Shown: positions 24,668-35,714, counted from the stretch's first letter. The stretch: DNA of 64,000 nt from Limonium bicolor (GCA_023374045.1 CM041777.1:109581588-109645587); one strand, 5' to 3'. Notes: generated from the sequence alone by a model not told the origin. Translations and numbers: made by a program.

Positions 24668-25426
24668 CACAAAGATCCCAACAATTGAGATGACATGACC
24701 AAGAAAGAAGATTTGATTAAACCATAACTCGCACTTGGAGAACTTAGCATATAGCTGGTTCTCCTTCAATATGTCAATAACTCGTCTGAGGTGGCTCCCT
24801 CAACTTTGAGTATATCAATATGTCATCGATGAAGACTACTACTGACTTGTCCAGCTGCTCCCTGAACAAACGGTTCATCAAGTCCATAAAAACTACTAGA
24901 GTATTCGACAAACTGAACGGCATCACTGTAAACTCGTAGTGGCCATATCTCGTCCGGAATGTCGTCTTCTCTATATCCTGCTCCCTGATCGGTATCTGGT
25001 GGTACCTTGACCTCATATCAATCTTGGAGAACACTGATGCTCCCTTCAACTGATCGAACAAGTCATCAATGCGCGGTAGTGGATACTTGTTCTTCACTAA
25101 GACTACATTCAACTCTCTGTAGTTAATGCACAATCGAAGGTTGATGTCCTTCTTCTTCATGAAGAGTACCGGTGCACCCTAAGGTGATACACTAGGTCAT
25201 ATAAATCCTTCTCAAGTAGATCTCTCAACTACTCCTTTAGCTCACTCATTTCATCTGGTGCCATGCGGTACGGTGCCTGAGCAATTAGGCCTGTACCTGG
25301 TAGTAATTCGATGATGAACTCTACCTCTCGTGCTAGTGGCATACGGAGAAGCTCCCTATGAAAGAGGTTGGGAAACTCTAACACCACCGACACGTCTAGA
25401 CTGAACTCAGGATCTCGCTCGAAGTC
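24668..25426 (-). pseudogene. Gypsy reverse transcriptase, truncated (Tekay/Del-type)
   Basis: Reads leftwards from the protease. From 25426 the linker EFIIELLPGTGLIAQAPYRM leads into the reverse transcriptase ([39 protein letters not shown]) with catalytic [10 protein letters not shown] near 24800. After a frame break it continues through KFSKCELW and FLGHVIS and stops being recognisable at about 24670. RNase H and integrase are missing. Lesions: a stop at 25430 after the protease, one at about 25232, and frameshifts near 25165 and 24780. Motif order and wording fit chromovirus-type gypsy. Confidence 0.85.
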
Positions 25427-25872
25427 CTAAACATAGCACAAATACACTTCGTTCTGCTTTCTGATCTCTCTGAACATGGACATTGCAGATATCACCTTGA
25501 TCGAAGGCTTTCTGGGGCTCTGGAGGTACGACACGGTCACTACCGAAGGAATCCTGAGCAATAGTCGATGCTCGGCCCACAGAATGCAGCCCTTGTGCCG
25601 CCCCAACCAGTTCATCTCCACTATAAAATCGAATCCCAAGCCTTTGAACTCGACCAGGTTGATAGGAAAGTCTTCATCCCTTATTCGGAAGGTGGTTCCT
25701 CGATAACAATGAGTACATCTGATCTTCTCCTTAGATGGGAGTGTCATTATGAACTCTGGTAACTCTAAAGTTTCTAGCCCCAACTTCCCCGCAAGTGAAG
25801 GAGAAACAAAGGTGTGTGAGCCTCCGAAGTCAAATAGAACTGATGTTGCCACTCCATTGACCGGAAAGGTAC
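25427..25872 (-). pseudogene. Gypsy aspartic protease segment (putative exon 5)
   Basis: Contains VLFDFGGSHTFVSPSL, the aspartic protease active-site region where the usual D-S/T-G is D-F-G, and further on GFDFIVEMNWLGRHKG, the family's second conserved block (normally G-D-V-I-L-G-M-D-W-L). The catalytic triplet change argues against activity. The frame joins the upstream segment at 25958 only if 25873-25957 is removed as an intron. Confidence 0.8.
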
Positions 25873-25957
25873 CTGAGGTAATATATCTCACATGTTACTT
25901 CCCACTTATTCCCGGTACTAGTTAAGGTATTTAACCATTCTCAACTCGGTTTTATAC
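25873..25957 (-). other. Putative intron 4 in gypsy gag-pol (85 bp)
   Basis: Donor ACAG|GTATAA (25957) and acceptor ACCTCAG|GTACC (25873). Removing it joins GTILTG to TFPVNGV in one frame (phase 1), giving a normal protease lead-in. It contains in-frame stops if retained. Confidence 0.55.
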
Positions 25958-26022
25958 CTGTGAGGATAGTGCCGCTTTCACCGGCCTCTGCCTTTGTGAG
26001 TATACTTAGGGCACCTTCCGTC
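25958..26022 (-). pseudogene. Gypsy gag-protease linker (putative exon 4)
   Basis: A 65-base stretch encoding LTKAEAGESGTILTG, which resembles the alanine/threonine linker just before the protease in chromovirus polyproteins. It is bounded by acceptor GGAATCAG|G (26023) and donor ACAG|GTATAA (25957). Phase matches on both sides. Confidence 0.55.
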
Positions 26023-27088
26023 CTGATTCCACAACCTATTCACAAACTTTAATAAGTACTTGATAACACGATGAGAGTCAAAAAGATAATTTACATCTTA
26101 TTTCATTCATTCATTGTTTACGTCATGGTCTTTGTTACATATGCTTAAAGAAAATACAACACTACTATCTCCTAAAGGTCAAGTTCAATCGTCCCGGTCT
26201 CATGTGTGTGACATTAATAACTGTCGAGGGTGCCACATTCAATTTTATATTTTTAATGCCATGAAACAGCATCCTCGACTTCCCACCCATGACCAGAACA
26301 TCTCTTGACTTCCGCGTGATCTTCTTGGTAAGGTCCACACACTTCTGCTCGCCATAAAGGAACTCCACATCATCTCCAATGGACAAGGACACCACTGGTA
26401 CCCCATGAGTGAGGGACTCTAATGTTTCATCCTTATTTTGGTGGAGTCCTAAGCGGCCTCCTTTTTCATAGAAGTTGATGATGCACAGATCAGCCCCAAG
26501 GTCGAGAACTAGATCTGCTTCTAACTGGTGAGCAATGCTTACTGCTTGCTTGAAAATTGGTAGAAATTCATCGGGTATCTTCAGTGTTAGTGCTCCATCT
26601 TCTGTTCTCGTCACTTGGTACGTCTTCGTGTAAAGGTTCCAATCCTTACCATGGCACATCATCTTCAGTTTCATCTTTGATCCTCTTAGATGCTTGGGAG
26701 TGTAGAATCATCCTTGTCCTACTCCCAGTTCTCGGCATCTCCTGATGAAGGCGATTTACGTCTCTGCTTTCAGGTATCTAAGATCATACTTGGTCGGATA
26801 ACCTGACACTACTCACTTGGAAGGTCGTGGGTGTCGATGGTGGTTTCTTCTATGGCGAGCGGTAAGGGGATAGGAAAGTAAATATCATAGTGTCCTAAGG
26901 TGGTTAAAGCTTCTAACTTGTGAGTTTTTAATTATCTACTCATTTTCATACTTTAGGCATGTAAGCACTCAAGCAAATCACCCAATACATGTAGGCATAC
27001 TTTCAATGATTACTAGGGTTTAGTAATACCTAGTTTAGTAGAAGTACCAGATCCATGCGAGCAATCTATCGTATGCACAGCGGGTTAC
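26023..27088 (-). other. Putative intron 3 or insert in gypsy gag-pol, holding an ALKBH pseudogene
   Basis: Donor ACCAGG|GTAACC (27088) and acceptor GGAATCAG|GACGG (26023). Removal joins the zinc-knuckle exon (phase 2) to the protease linker in frame. At 1,066 bp it is much longer than the other three gaps, and most of it is the ALKBH-like pseudogene at 26165-26840. The alternative is simple decay plus insertion with fortuitous GT-AG borders. Confidence 0.5.
26165..26840 (-). pseudogene. ALKBH1-type 2-oxoglutarate/Fe(II) dioxygenase pseudogene
   Basis: The AlkB family removes alkyl groups from nucleic acid bases by oxidation. A 169-codon open frame (26674-26165) covers the fold core: LCIINFYEKGGRLGLHQNKD, PVVSLSIGDDVEFLYG, GGKSRMLFHGI and the C-terminal RPGRLNLTFR. 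The iron ligands should be H-x-D...H; here His78 and His138 are kept but Asp is Asn80, while both 2-oxoglutarate arginines (162, 168) remain. Upstream, IAFIRRCRELGVGQG and FYTPKHLRGSK continue the homology with a TGA between them, a TAA before IAF and a frameshift near 26790, so the 5' part is dead. It is intronless with a 3' UTR-like tail, suggesting retroposition. Confidence 0.85.
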
Positions 27089-27320
27089 CCTGGTGTCGGG
27101 CCCTTGCCTCTCACTCCCTGACCCACTACAGGCTTGGTCGTTTGTGCAGGGCATAAACCACCGGATTTACCCCTTTGATCTCTACTCGGCTTCGCCCCGG
27201 GGCGGTAGGCCTTGCTCTCTGGGTTCTTGAAGCACTCGAATGCCCGGTGTCCCTTCAACTGGCAATAGCGGCACTGGACCTTCTCCCCCTGGCAGTCAAC
27301 CACTTGTGGTTCTTCCCGTA
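27089..27320 (-). pseudogene. Gypsy gag zinc knuckle (putative exon 3)
   Basis: Encodes CRYCQLKGHRAFECF, a CCHC knuckle (C-x2-C-x4-H-x4-C) that binds genomic RNA in the particle, followed by a basic, Gly/Pro-rich tail ending GPTPG. Bounded by acceptor GCAGGCAG|TACGG (27321) and donor GG|GTAACC (27088); 232 bases, phases 1 and 2. Confidence 0.75.
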
Positions 27321-27462
27321 CTGCCTGCACCAGAAGGTAAGCTCAAACTTCCAGCTCATGCCCGAACCAGAACCTGATTCATCGATGAAGGTCAGTCAGA
27401 TTTTCCATTGTGATGGTAATCTTATTGTATGCAAACACATTAACTTAAGTAAGGTTTCTTAC
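27321..27462 (-). other. Putative intron 2 in gypsy gag-pol (142 bp)
   Basis: Donor CTAAGG|GTAAGA (27462), close to the plant consensus; acceptor TGCAGGCAG (27321). Removal joins HPSK to VREEPQVVDC in frame (phase 1). Retained, the frame hits stops. Confidence 0.55.
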
Positions 27463-27714
27463 CCTTAGACGGGTGTGATCTCAAAGGCTTAGGCTTAGCC
27501 GCCTCGGCATGGTATGTGAGCTGGACAGCCTCAGAATACTGGCTCTCCTTCCCATGAGGGTGCTTCTTGCCCTTAAAGAATGACTTTTTCCTTTTGCCTT
27601 GACCACTATGCTTCCCGTCATCAGAACTCGGGCCAGCGGCCTTACTCTTCTATGACTGCATATCGTCCCTTGCTGGACGGTGATCTCCACCTTGCTGGTA
27701 GCATGGTAACACTC
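27463..27714 (-). pseudogene. Gypsy gag C-terminal segment (putative exon 2)
   Basis: Begins ECYHATSKVEITVQQ, the end of the gag domain, then a Lys/Ser/His-rich tail (SSDDGKHSGQG, AEAAKPKPLRSHPSK). A one-base frameshift near 27665 and a TAG near 27650 break it. Confidence 0.7.
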
Positions 27715-27792
27715 CTATAATTCCAAAGGCATTAGAATTCAATCTCTTCACATAAATCAAGTAAATAAACAGTTCATTCGGTTTCCTTTTAC
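27715..27792 (-). other. Putative intron 1 in gypsy gag-pol (78 bp)
   Basis: Donor CTTCAG|GTAAAA (27792), acceptor GGAATTATAG (27715). Removal joins YTTLQ to ECYHATSKVE exactly in phase 0, restoring the helical end of gag. If retained the frame stops at 27757. Confidence 0.6.
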
Positions 27793-28161
27793 CTGAAGGG
27801 TGGTATAGGTAGCAGGTCCCTCACCATACTGAAGGCAAGGACTCATACCTCCATAGGAGCGGTTGACTAGAATGTCGTCTGAGTACCCGAGCCCGGGTAG
27901 GAGGCAGAGCAAGGCAGTGAATGCTGCATAATACTCATTGACGGTCATCTTGTCCGTCTGCTTTAGTGTGTCAAGCTTCATCCTCTTCTTCGTACACACA
28001 TAGGTTGGGTAGTATTTCCCCCTCAGTAGAGCATTATAGGCTCCCCAACTATAGTCTGGATCGGCCATGTGATCGGCCTTCACCAGGTTCCACCAATCTT
28101 GGGCTGCCTCCTTCAGATAGAACGTATCTAGTATGACCTTGACTCCAGCAGGGACGTCAAG
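27793..28161 (-). pseudogene. Gypsy gag core (retrotrans_gag type), putative exon 1
   Basis: Encodes FYLKEAAQDWWNLVKADH, the signature of the plant retrotransposon gag domain (normally L-x-G-x-A-x-x-W-W), then YSWGAYNALLRGKYYP, KRMKLDTLKQTDKMTVNEYY and PGLGYSDD. Gag builds the virus-like particle. The frame runs into the start of the solo LTR at 28162; the missing N-terminal piece continues beyond it at 32689-32735 (YILEMETAFETLDV across the junction). Confidence 0.85.
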
Positions 28162-29929
28162 TGTAACACCCCTTCTACAACAATACACTTAACAACCATC
28201 TGCAGCGGAAAACAAACATCATCACATTACTTGACTCGTTGGTGTTACACGTCGTTAGCCACCCACGTGGCTAACAAGGCTAATACATATACATTGTATC
28301 GGTCTGATGTACTAAGTTCCCGAGCAACTATACATTACTATCCCTTTCCATTAACAACAACCAACATACATAATCATTCCAACTGTACCGAGTATTTACA
28401 AACTGATGCCGATAACAATTTCGGTCTTGCTGCACCTACAATACATACACAATTTAAATGGCTACCCATGTACAAACGACTACCCCGGCCTACTCTCGAA
28501 CGGCTTCCAGCTCCTTGTACCTGAAATAGAATTGGAAGAAAGGGTGGCCCCCAAGGGGCTCAGCACCTTTGCTGGTATGGTAATCCCGCAGCCCGCATGC
28601 TACCGGGCCACGCACAACTAATTGTCATCTAAGCATGCGGTTGATTATATTTAAATCATGCATATAAACTATAAACACATAACACATTACATACCCACCA
28701 ATGGGGTTCAACAAATCAATCGACACAACAAAACTCGTTAGCTCACTCATTTTGTTCCATAACCCTTGAGGGTTTCTCCTCTAATGGAGCTATTTCCTTA
28801 ATAGACGACACTTACCCACTAGTCGGGTTATACACAAATTCGTCTTATAATAACCTGGATTCATATCCATGATCCACATACTCCACATAACAACACATTT
28901 CACGTTTCAACGTACATATAACATAACATCGCAATAGGAATTGCAGTACAACAATAACACATAACATAACGGGAACGGTTCTCTTTAGGAACCGACCCAA
29001 CCATAGTTAATTCACTTGTGAGCCTAGAGAATGATGTCACCCTCATGTTAAGCTCGTTATACAACACTCGTTACCGTCCTAATAGTCGGACGAGTAACTT
29101 AACTTAAAGATGGATCGGATATAGTGACCCGAACACACCACACAAACACATGTTCCCCCTAGACCGATCATAGTCAGAATAGCTAAGCTTTGGAGTAAGC
29201 TAATGGGAGATCGTAATCCAAGAAGGAAAAACCAACCATAACAGAGAGGAAGTAAAGCAAGGATGGATACCCACTCCCAAACAACGCGCGACCGGAACGA
29301 CCAGATTCCTCACCCCCCATAATATATATATATAAACATAGTTAAGGGCTCCACTGTGGAACCTATCACATCCATACACCTTACAGTATTACAACTGGGT
29401 TAGACACACAAGGGAGGTTCATACATTCACACACAATCATCACACACAAACATCACATAACTAACTCACGCATAGCCGTGGTTAGAACGTTCCTTAGGTT
29501 GGAAACGTTATTACCGGATACCGTTCTCTACGTTTACCTAATAATGGTTAACTAGCCTTTCATGCGCATTCGAGGTTACCGGTATCGGTACGCAAACACA
29601 CAACAACAATAACGACTGTAAACTCGTTTCATGATTTATCTTATAACAGGCAAACATACAGAAAAACATGGCATACAAGCCGGTGTAATCCGGTAGGACA
29701 CAGGTTGCAAGAAAACCTACCTTGGCCCTTGCTGCATACGAGTCCCGCCAAACGTAGTTCCTAAACATAATTAGTAATGTCGGTTAATTAACTTATTTGA
29801 CTTTTGAATAACTAAGTGTTTTTACATGATTATATGTCGTGTTTCCTTACTTAATTCACACTTGATTATCCTTGTTATACCCACTAGGGTTTACTACTTA
29901 AGTCACTCTTGTTTTTTTTTTTTAACTTT

Positions 29930-30190
29930 TGGGTCCGACCGACCCACCGACCGACCCAACCAACTGGTCGTCCATTCCAGTAACTCTCGGGTTTTCAAGA
30001 TTCCATTTCGACCGACCCAAGTCCACTGGGTCGGTCCCTTCCAGAATTTGTTTCCGTCTTTTAAAACTTACCCGACCGACCCATGTCCGACCCAAGTCCC
30101 CTGGGTCGAACCGTTCCAGAACCATTTACGGGTGACTTAACAGAGGCCGACCGACCCAACCTAGGGTCGGTCCCCTGGGTCGGTCCACAA
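29930..30190. repeat. Clustered GGGTCGGTC / GACCGACCC motifs
   Basis: About ten copies of CGACCGACCCA or its complement, in both orientations, so neighbouring copies can pair. A similar cluster is found in the LTR-like insert at 45950-46180. Confidence 0.75.
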
Positions 30191-31358
30191 CAGAACATGT
30201 CCAAAACTTGTCAAATCTTCTCCAAACTTTTCCTCAAGCCTCCTAATGTGTTCTAACACCATTTTGCACACTTTAACCCTCATATAACTCCATAATCTCA
30301 TCTTATAACTCCTTAAACACTTACTCATTTCCTTTCAAAATTCCTAGCACTTGTAATGTTTTTCCTTAAGTTTCCAAGTGGTGTTCCATGCCTATGATAA
30401 CAACTATCCCAAAATGCATTCTCATCACTCTTTCAACTACTCCAAAGCATTATTTATCATCCACCTTCCCTTTATACAAACTTCTTGACATTTCTCCTCA
30501 AGTTCACACTTAATCCTTCTCAAGGTATTATACTTCCTTTGTTTACCAAAATTTGCACAAGACTTAGCACTTCACATAACATAACCTTGGTGTGTTCAAC
30601 ACCCCTTTGATTTCTAAATCCTCCAAGACTATGCCCAAGGCATCTTAACACTTAAGAACACCCTAAATCACCTTCTTTCACCATCTTAACACTTAGCCAT
30701 TCCTAGTACAATCTAGGTCATAAAATCCCATTAGAATACATAAACTCCTTTGTTTATCAGCTAAATTTTGCCATAGCTTCTCTTGTATCACCTTACACCA
30801 AAACACATAGTTTTTCACTTTACTACCATCCAAGAACACTCAATGTCACAATACACATCCTTTAACCATCAAAGACATATACCTTCACAAGAAACATTCT
30901 TTACACACAACTAAACCTTTAAACTACACTATATCACAATATAGTGCACAACTTAAATTGCTTGGCACTTAGGCCCTTAAATAACATGGCTCTTAGGCCC
31001 TTAAATTGCATAAACCTTAAACACTGAATTTCCCACATAAATAATGCCTTTGACATGCAAATACACTCAACATCACATATGCCTTTAATACTTCCCTTAA
31101 GAACAATTCACTAGCTCTTTTGCCATTGGCTCCTTAGGTATTTTTTAAGCATTACAAGCTCATTTTTCCTTAGACATTAAATTACATTAGGTTAGCACAT
31201 TTACCTCTTTTCTTCAAGATTTTTACTTGAACACCTTTGTTCTTCCTTGATTGGAAATCGGCAAGAGGACTTGGTTACTTGTCAATGTTCTAATCAATAC
31301 ACAAGTAAAACCAATGAGCATTCAAGCTTCATGCTTAAACTCATTTACAAACCCTAGG

Positions 31359-31360
<2 letters not shown>

Positions 31361-31389
<29 letters not shown>
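31361..31389. repeat. (AT)n microsatellite
   Basis: About 14 uninterrupted AT units inside the solo LTR. Confidence 0.95.
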
Positions 31390-31391
<2 letters not shown>

Positions 31392-32688
31392 CTTAACACA
31401 TTAGGATAGTTGTTTTACCTTGGAAATAAAAGAGAGCTTGAATAAGTATCAAGAGAGAACTCCTCCTTGTCCATTGAAGTTTGAAATGAGACTATGAAAG
31501 ATCAAAAGAACACACCATCAAAGGGTGATTCTCGGTCATATATTAAAACAAGGGGAAATGAAGTTTTTCTTTGATTTCCTTACCTTGAAGCCAAAGAGAA
31601 TGACAAGGCATGAAAAGATGAGCTCAAGCTCCATCAATGGTGAATCTTCATGGCACCAAAATGGAGTTCTTGAAGATTTGAAAAGATAGAAGTGTAGAGC
31701 TTGGTCTAACTAAGACAAATATGGTCTTAGAATTTGATTTGGAGCATAGAGTTGGATTTGACAAGGAAATGAAGATGGAGAAGAGAGGTTGCTGTAGCAA
31801 CTCGTTTTTGAAGAAGGGAGGAGAGGATGAAGACGGTGGGAACAAGGAGAAAAGAAGAGAATGAGGTGAGAGAATATACTTTGAAGATATTTATGTTAAA
31901 AGCAAAAGTAACCTTTTACTTACTTTTCTTTCTTTCTTTTAATTGGCTAGCCAAGTGTGATGACTCACACCCATAAAACCGTGGCCCCCTTACACATTAG
32001 AGATATTTATGGTCTTTGTTGACCAAATATTTGACTTATGTTGACTTATAACTTAAACTAGCACTATTGGAGTACTATTCACAAATTAAGGCACATAATT
32101 GTGAAATTTTTGATTTCCCATTGATTTAGACTTCCTAATGTGATACTAAGTAGCACACATGTTATTTAAAGAGTAATGATGGACATTTAGCCACTCAAAA
32201 CTCATTTACAAGATCATTTTTCAAAAATGTGCTTTAAGACTCCTTAAAGCACATTTTGTGTTTTAACTTGTTTTCAAGCTTTTTTTCTTTGGTAATTGGT
32301 TTAATATGTTCATTAACACATAAATAAAGTCTTGGTAAGATTATTAGGTCTTAACCAAACTTATCCCAAGCTTAGAGCACATTTTTGCCCATATTGACTT
32401 TAAGGTATTTATTTGTGTTTTGTTTCGTTTAATTGTCTTACAACGTTACCTAAGGACTTATTTAGCCTTATTAAATCATAATTGAATATTATTAAGTCTT
32501 GGTAGGCTCTTTGGGTCCTAACCAAGTTCACTCCAAGCTTAGAGCATGATTTCGCTCAAACTGTGTCTTAGTGCTTTATTGTGTTTTACTATGGTTTAAA
32601 TTGTTCACTGATGTTCCTAAGGCACTTTTTAGCCTTTAAATACCATAGTTTAATATTTAAACAACATATCAAGGTTTGGGGTATTTCA

Positions 32689-32735
32689 TCAAGTGTCTCG
32701 AATGCGGTCTCCATCTCGAGAATATAAGTCTCCAT
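32689..32735 (-). pseudogene. Gypsy gag, N-terminal sliver beyond the solo LTR
   Basis: Encodes METYILEMETAFETL, the part of gag just before the core at 28161, and includes the TCAAG duplication. Cut on its right side by the LTR starting at 32736. Confidence 0.75.
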
Positions 32736-34718
32736 GAAATACCCTGGACTTAAATATAGTGATTAAATTATTCTAATATGATTTTTAGAGGCCTACTGAT
32801 GCCTAAAGAATATTTGTGAAGAAAATAAAACCAAAAGAAAAGAGAAAACATGTAAAAAGCACAAAACGTGAAAACGTGCATTACGCAATAGTAGGAGGTA
32901 TATGACCTTGACTAGGGTTCGAGGTGGATTCATAAGGCTTAATTATGCCTAAATAACATGTCGGAATAATTTCCAAAGAAAATGGATCCATATAGTGGGT
33001 TAAAAAAGTAAACAAGCCTTAAAGCACGTTTTTTGAGAAAACCCGAAAACGTGACTTTAAGTGGTCAAACAGACCCGTAAAAATTATAGTTGACTATATA
33101 ACTATAATTAAATATTAATGGAAGCTTAAGAACCATTAAAATTAAAGAAATTAGAAAAAGCCGGAAAAGGGGGCCGGTTAGTGAATAGTCCTAAACTGGG
33201 AAATTTGGGAGCGTTTCTTGCGAAAAGACGAAAATGCCCCCAACTTATATTACATAGGGGCCAGTTTTAATAGGTGACACATCACCCCTCTCCCAACTAA
33301 TTAGCTCTCTTAATTAAAAGAGAACAAAAGCAAAAAGGAGAAAAGTACGAGCACTTTCTCCCCTCTCGCTCCTCTCATTTTCTCTCTTCTCTCTCCTTCC
33401 TTTCTTCTTCCTTCCTCCCCACCGTGAGCTCTCTATTCCTCCCCAAAGCTGGAGATTTTGAGCTTCCATGGCAACCCTCTTTCCTCCTCATGCCCAAGCC
33501 ACATTAAAGCTCCAAATAAAAACTAACTACATATTCTTGCTCCTCTCATTAAGGGCTACCTTTCCCTCTTTTCAAAATATCAAATGGGTAAAGTTGACCA
33601 CCATGGGTATAGCACTATTGAAGGGAAATCCGATTTTCTTGAGCTAGAACATCTCCTCTTTCATTCAAGGTAAGAAAAATCACAAAAAATCCAACATTTC
33701 CTTCATTTCTTGTTTCAGCCGATTTTGGCTCCTCATGGTGGGCTATTTCTTGTTTTATATGAGCATTGTTCCAAGCTCCAAAATCTTGTTGGAAGCCTCC
33801 ATTTGTTCATGGTTGAAAGCCTATAGAGCCTCCAAAGGTAAGCCCTAATTTAGTGCCTTAAGCATTTCTTCTTGAATTCTAGGTTAAATCATGAACCTAG
33901 TGCATTAATGAGTTCTCATTAGCCTTGTGTGGTATAGGTCTAGTGTGTTGGCAATGGTAATGCCCATGACCGAAAATCAAGGGAAATGGATAAGAGAAAG
34001 AAGATGAGAATTGGAAAGGAGGAACTTATGAGCTTAAGGTAAGAAATTTATCTTAAATGTATCCTATATGTTTTAGAAATTATGGGATGGGAAATTCAAA
34101 ATGAACCTAAATTGAGTTGAAAATGTGTTTTGGAGTCAGACGAGGGAATTGAATTTAATTGTGATTTAAGGGCCTAAGAGCCATGCATTTTATGATTTGT
34201 GCATTATATTGTGTTTGGTGAATTATGGATGAGACTTGGATAAATTGTGTGTTGGTAGAACCCACTATGGGTTTGGTTAGTTTTGAATTGAACTAGGTGA
34301 ATGATATGAGCATTTGAGAATGTTAGGATTGTAGGTGAACTATGGCAAAATTTTGGTAGAAATATAGTGTTTTAGGTGGTGATATGAGTTTGGAGAATCC
34401 AAGGGTTAACTAGGAGTGGAAAGGAATTGAATTGAGTTACTTAACCACCCTGAAGTATGGGTTGAAGTATTGGAAAGAAATGAGCAAAATCTGTAGCAAG
34501 AATGATGTTTGAGTGTTTTGGTTTTGCTAGAAATGGACTAGTGTATTTGACTTTGTGAATGGTGAGTGGCTTAGGTATTGGAAATGAAAAAGACTAGGAA
34601 TGAATGTGGTATGGTCAAATGGTTAAGAGAAGAGTGAAAAACTATCAAAAGAATGTTTTGGAGTGCACTAGAAAGATATGTGCAGAAAATGAGAATTTAA
34701 ATGTGGAATTGATCAAGG
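32736..34718 (+). mobile_element. Truncated gypsy LTR, inverted relative of the 28162-32688 LTR
   Basis: Starts TGAAATACCCTGG, the reverse complement of how the solo LTR ends. Landmarks recur inverted: AAGGGCCTAAGAGCCATG (about 34168) against the complement near 30985, and CTATGGCAAAATTTTG (about 34339) against about 30770. A CT-rich leader at 33355-33415 suggests plus orientation. It ends in the foldback at 34516-34913 instead of a normal LTR end. Confidence 0.6.
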
Positions 34719-34913
34719 AATTCCACATTTAAATTCTCATTTTCTGCACTTATCTCTTCTAGTGCACTCCAAAACATTCTTTTGATAGTTTTTCACTCTC
34801 CTCCCAACCATATGACCATACCACATTCATTTATAGTCTTTTTCATTTCCAATACCTAAGCCACTCACCATTCACAAGGTCAAATACACTAGTCCATTTC
34901 TAGCAAAACCAAA
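34516..34913. repeat. 195-bp inverted repeat with 8-bp spacer
   Basis: Left arm 34516-34710 and right arm 34719-34913 are about 94% complementary by eye with the spacer GATCAAGG; the arms begin TTTGGTTTTGCTAGAAATGG. Transcription through it would give a long hairpin RNA. Confidence 0.9.
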
Positions 34914-35714
34914 CCCTAGCCGCGGGTAGTAAGTCAGAAAAGGGAGACAACAGACGGTTTGACCGACCAGAGCAGAAGATAGAGACCGAATTTTTCATCA
35001 GTTATACAACAATTAGATGATATTTTCTTGTCTCTTTATCATTGATATTATTTCTTTGTCTCTGATGTCTAAGCAGTCATTAGAATTTTGGTTTGCTATG
35101 GACAACTAGTTTATTATTTACTTCCTAAGTTGTTAAATATAAATTTTATACAAATTGTAGTTTTATTCCTTGTTTATTATTGAATTCTCTTGTGATTAAT
35201 TATTGCTTGAGTTTATTTGGTATGAATTGCTTACAAGTGAGAACTTCGGCGTTCATTAGACCATAGGAATATTACCAGTAAAACTAGAGATGAAAATTCC
35301 TCAGTATTAGCTGTCTGGAAACCAGATGAATGGTTAACGCTGCTGGTTAATTTGTGAATTCGTAACAAGAGTTAGGATTTAGAAATTTCTAGTAAGGATT
35401 TATCTTGTGGGGGACCGGTTTTAGACTAGTTTAGATCTGAGGTGACAATCTAGAATTTAGAAAACACTCAGAAAGGGAAATGATAAACTAGGGAGAAGTA
35501 GTAAACCAGGATTCACCCTTTTAAATTTGTTAGAATCGCCTTTAATTGTTTAGTTTCTGCATTCAAACCTTTAATTTATTATTTTTATTTTTCCTTAGTT
35601 TGTTAGTTAGTTAGATTAAAGATTTAAACTAGACACAACCTCCTTTGGTTCGATAACCTAGGGAATACTACCTAGGAAAACTTGTATGACATAACAATAC
35701 ACTTGCTGCAATAT
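34914..35714. other. AT-rich segment resembling an LTR end, unassigned
   Basis: No coding motif. The part at 35630-35690 (CCTTTGGTTCGATAACC and following) resembles the R/U5 end of Athila-like LTRs on the plus strand. It directly cuts the minus-strand gag at about 35715. No target duplication was found. Confidence 0.3.

Larger units (their letters stand above)
28162..32688 (-). mobile_element. Solo LTR of a Tekay/Del-type gypsy element, 4.5 kb
   Basis: Plus-strand ends TGTAACACCCC and GGGGTATTTCA, flanked by TCAAG at 28157-28161 and 32689-32693. It splits the gag frame cleanly. No gag or pol motif was seen inside; the content is AT-rich U3/R/U5-like sequence. Orientation is minus, judged from the CT-rich leader on the minus strand near 31800-31860 and from its inverted relative at 32736. 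Confidence 0.8.
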
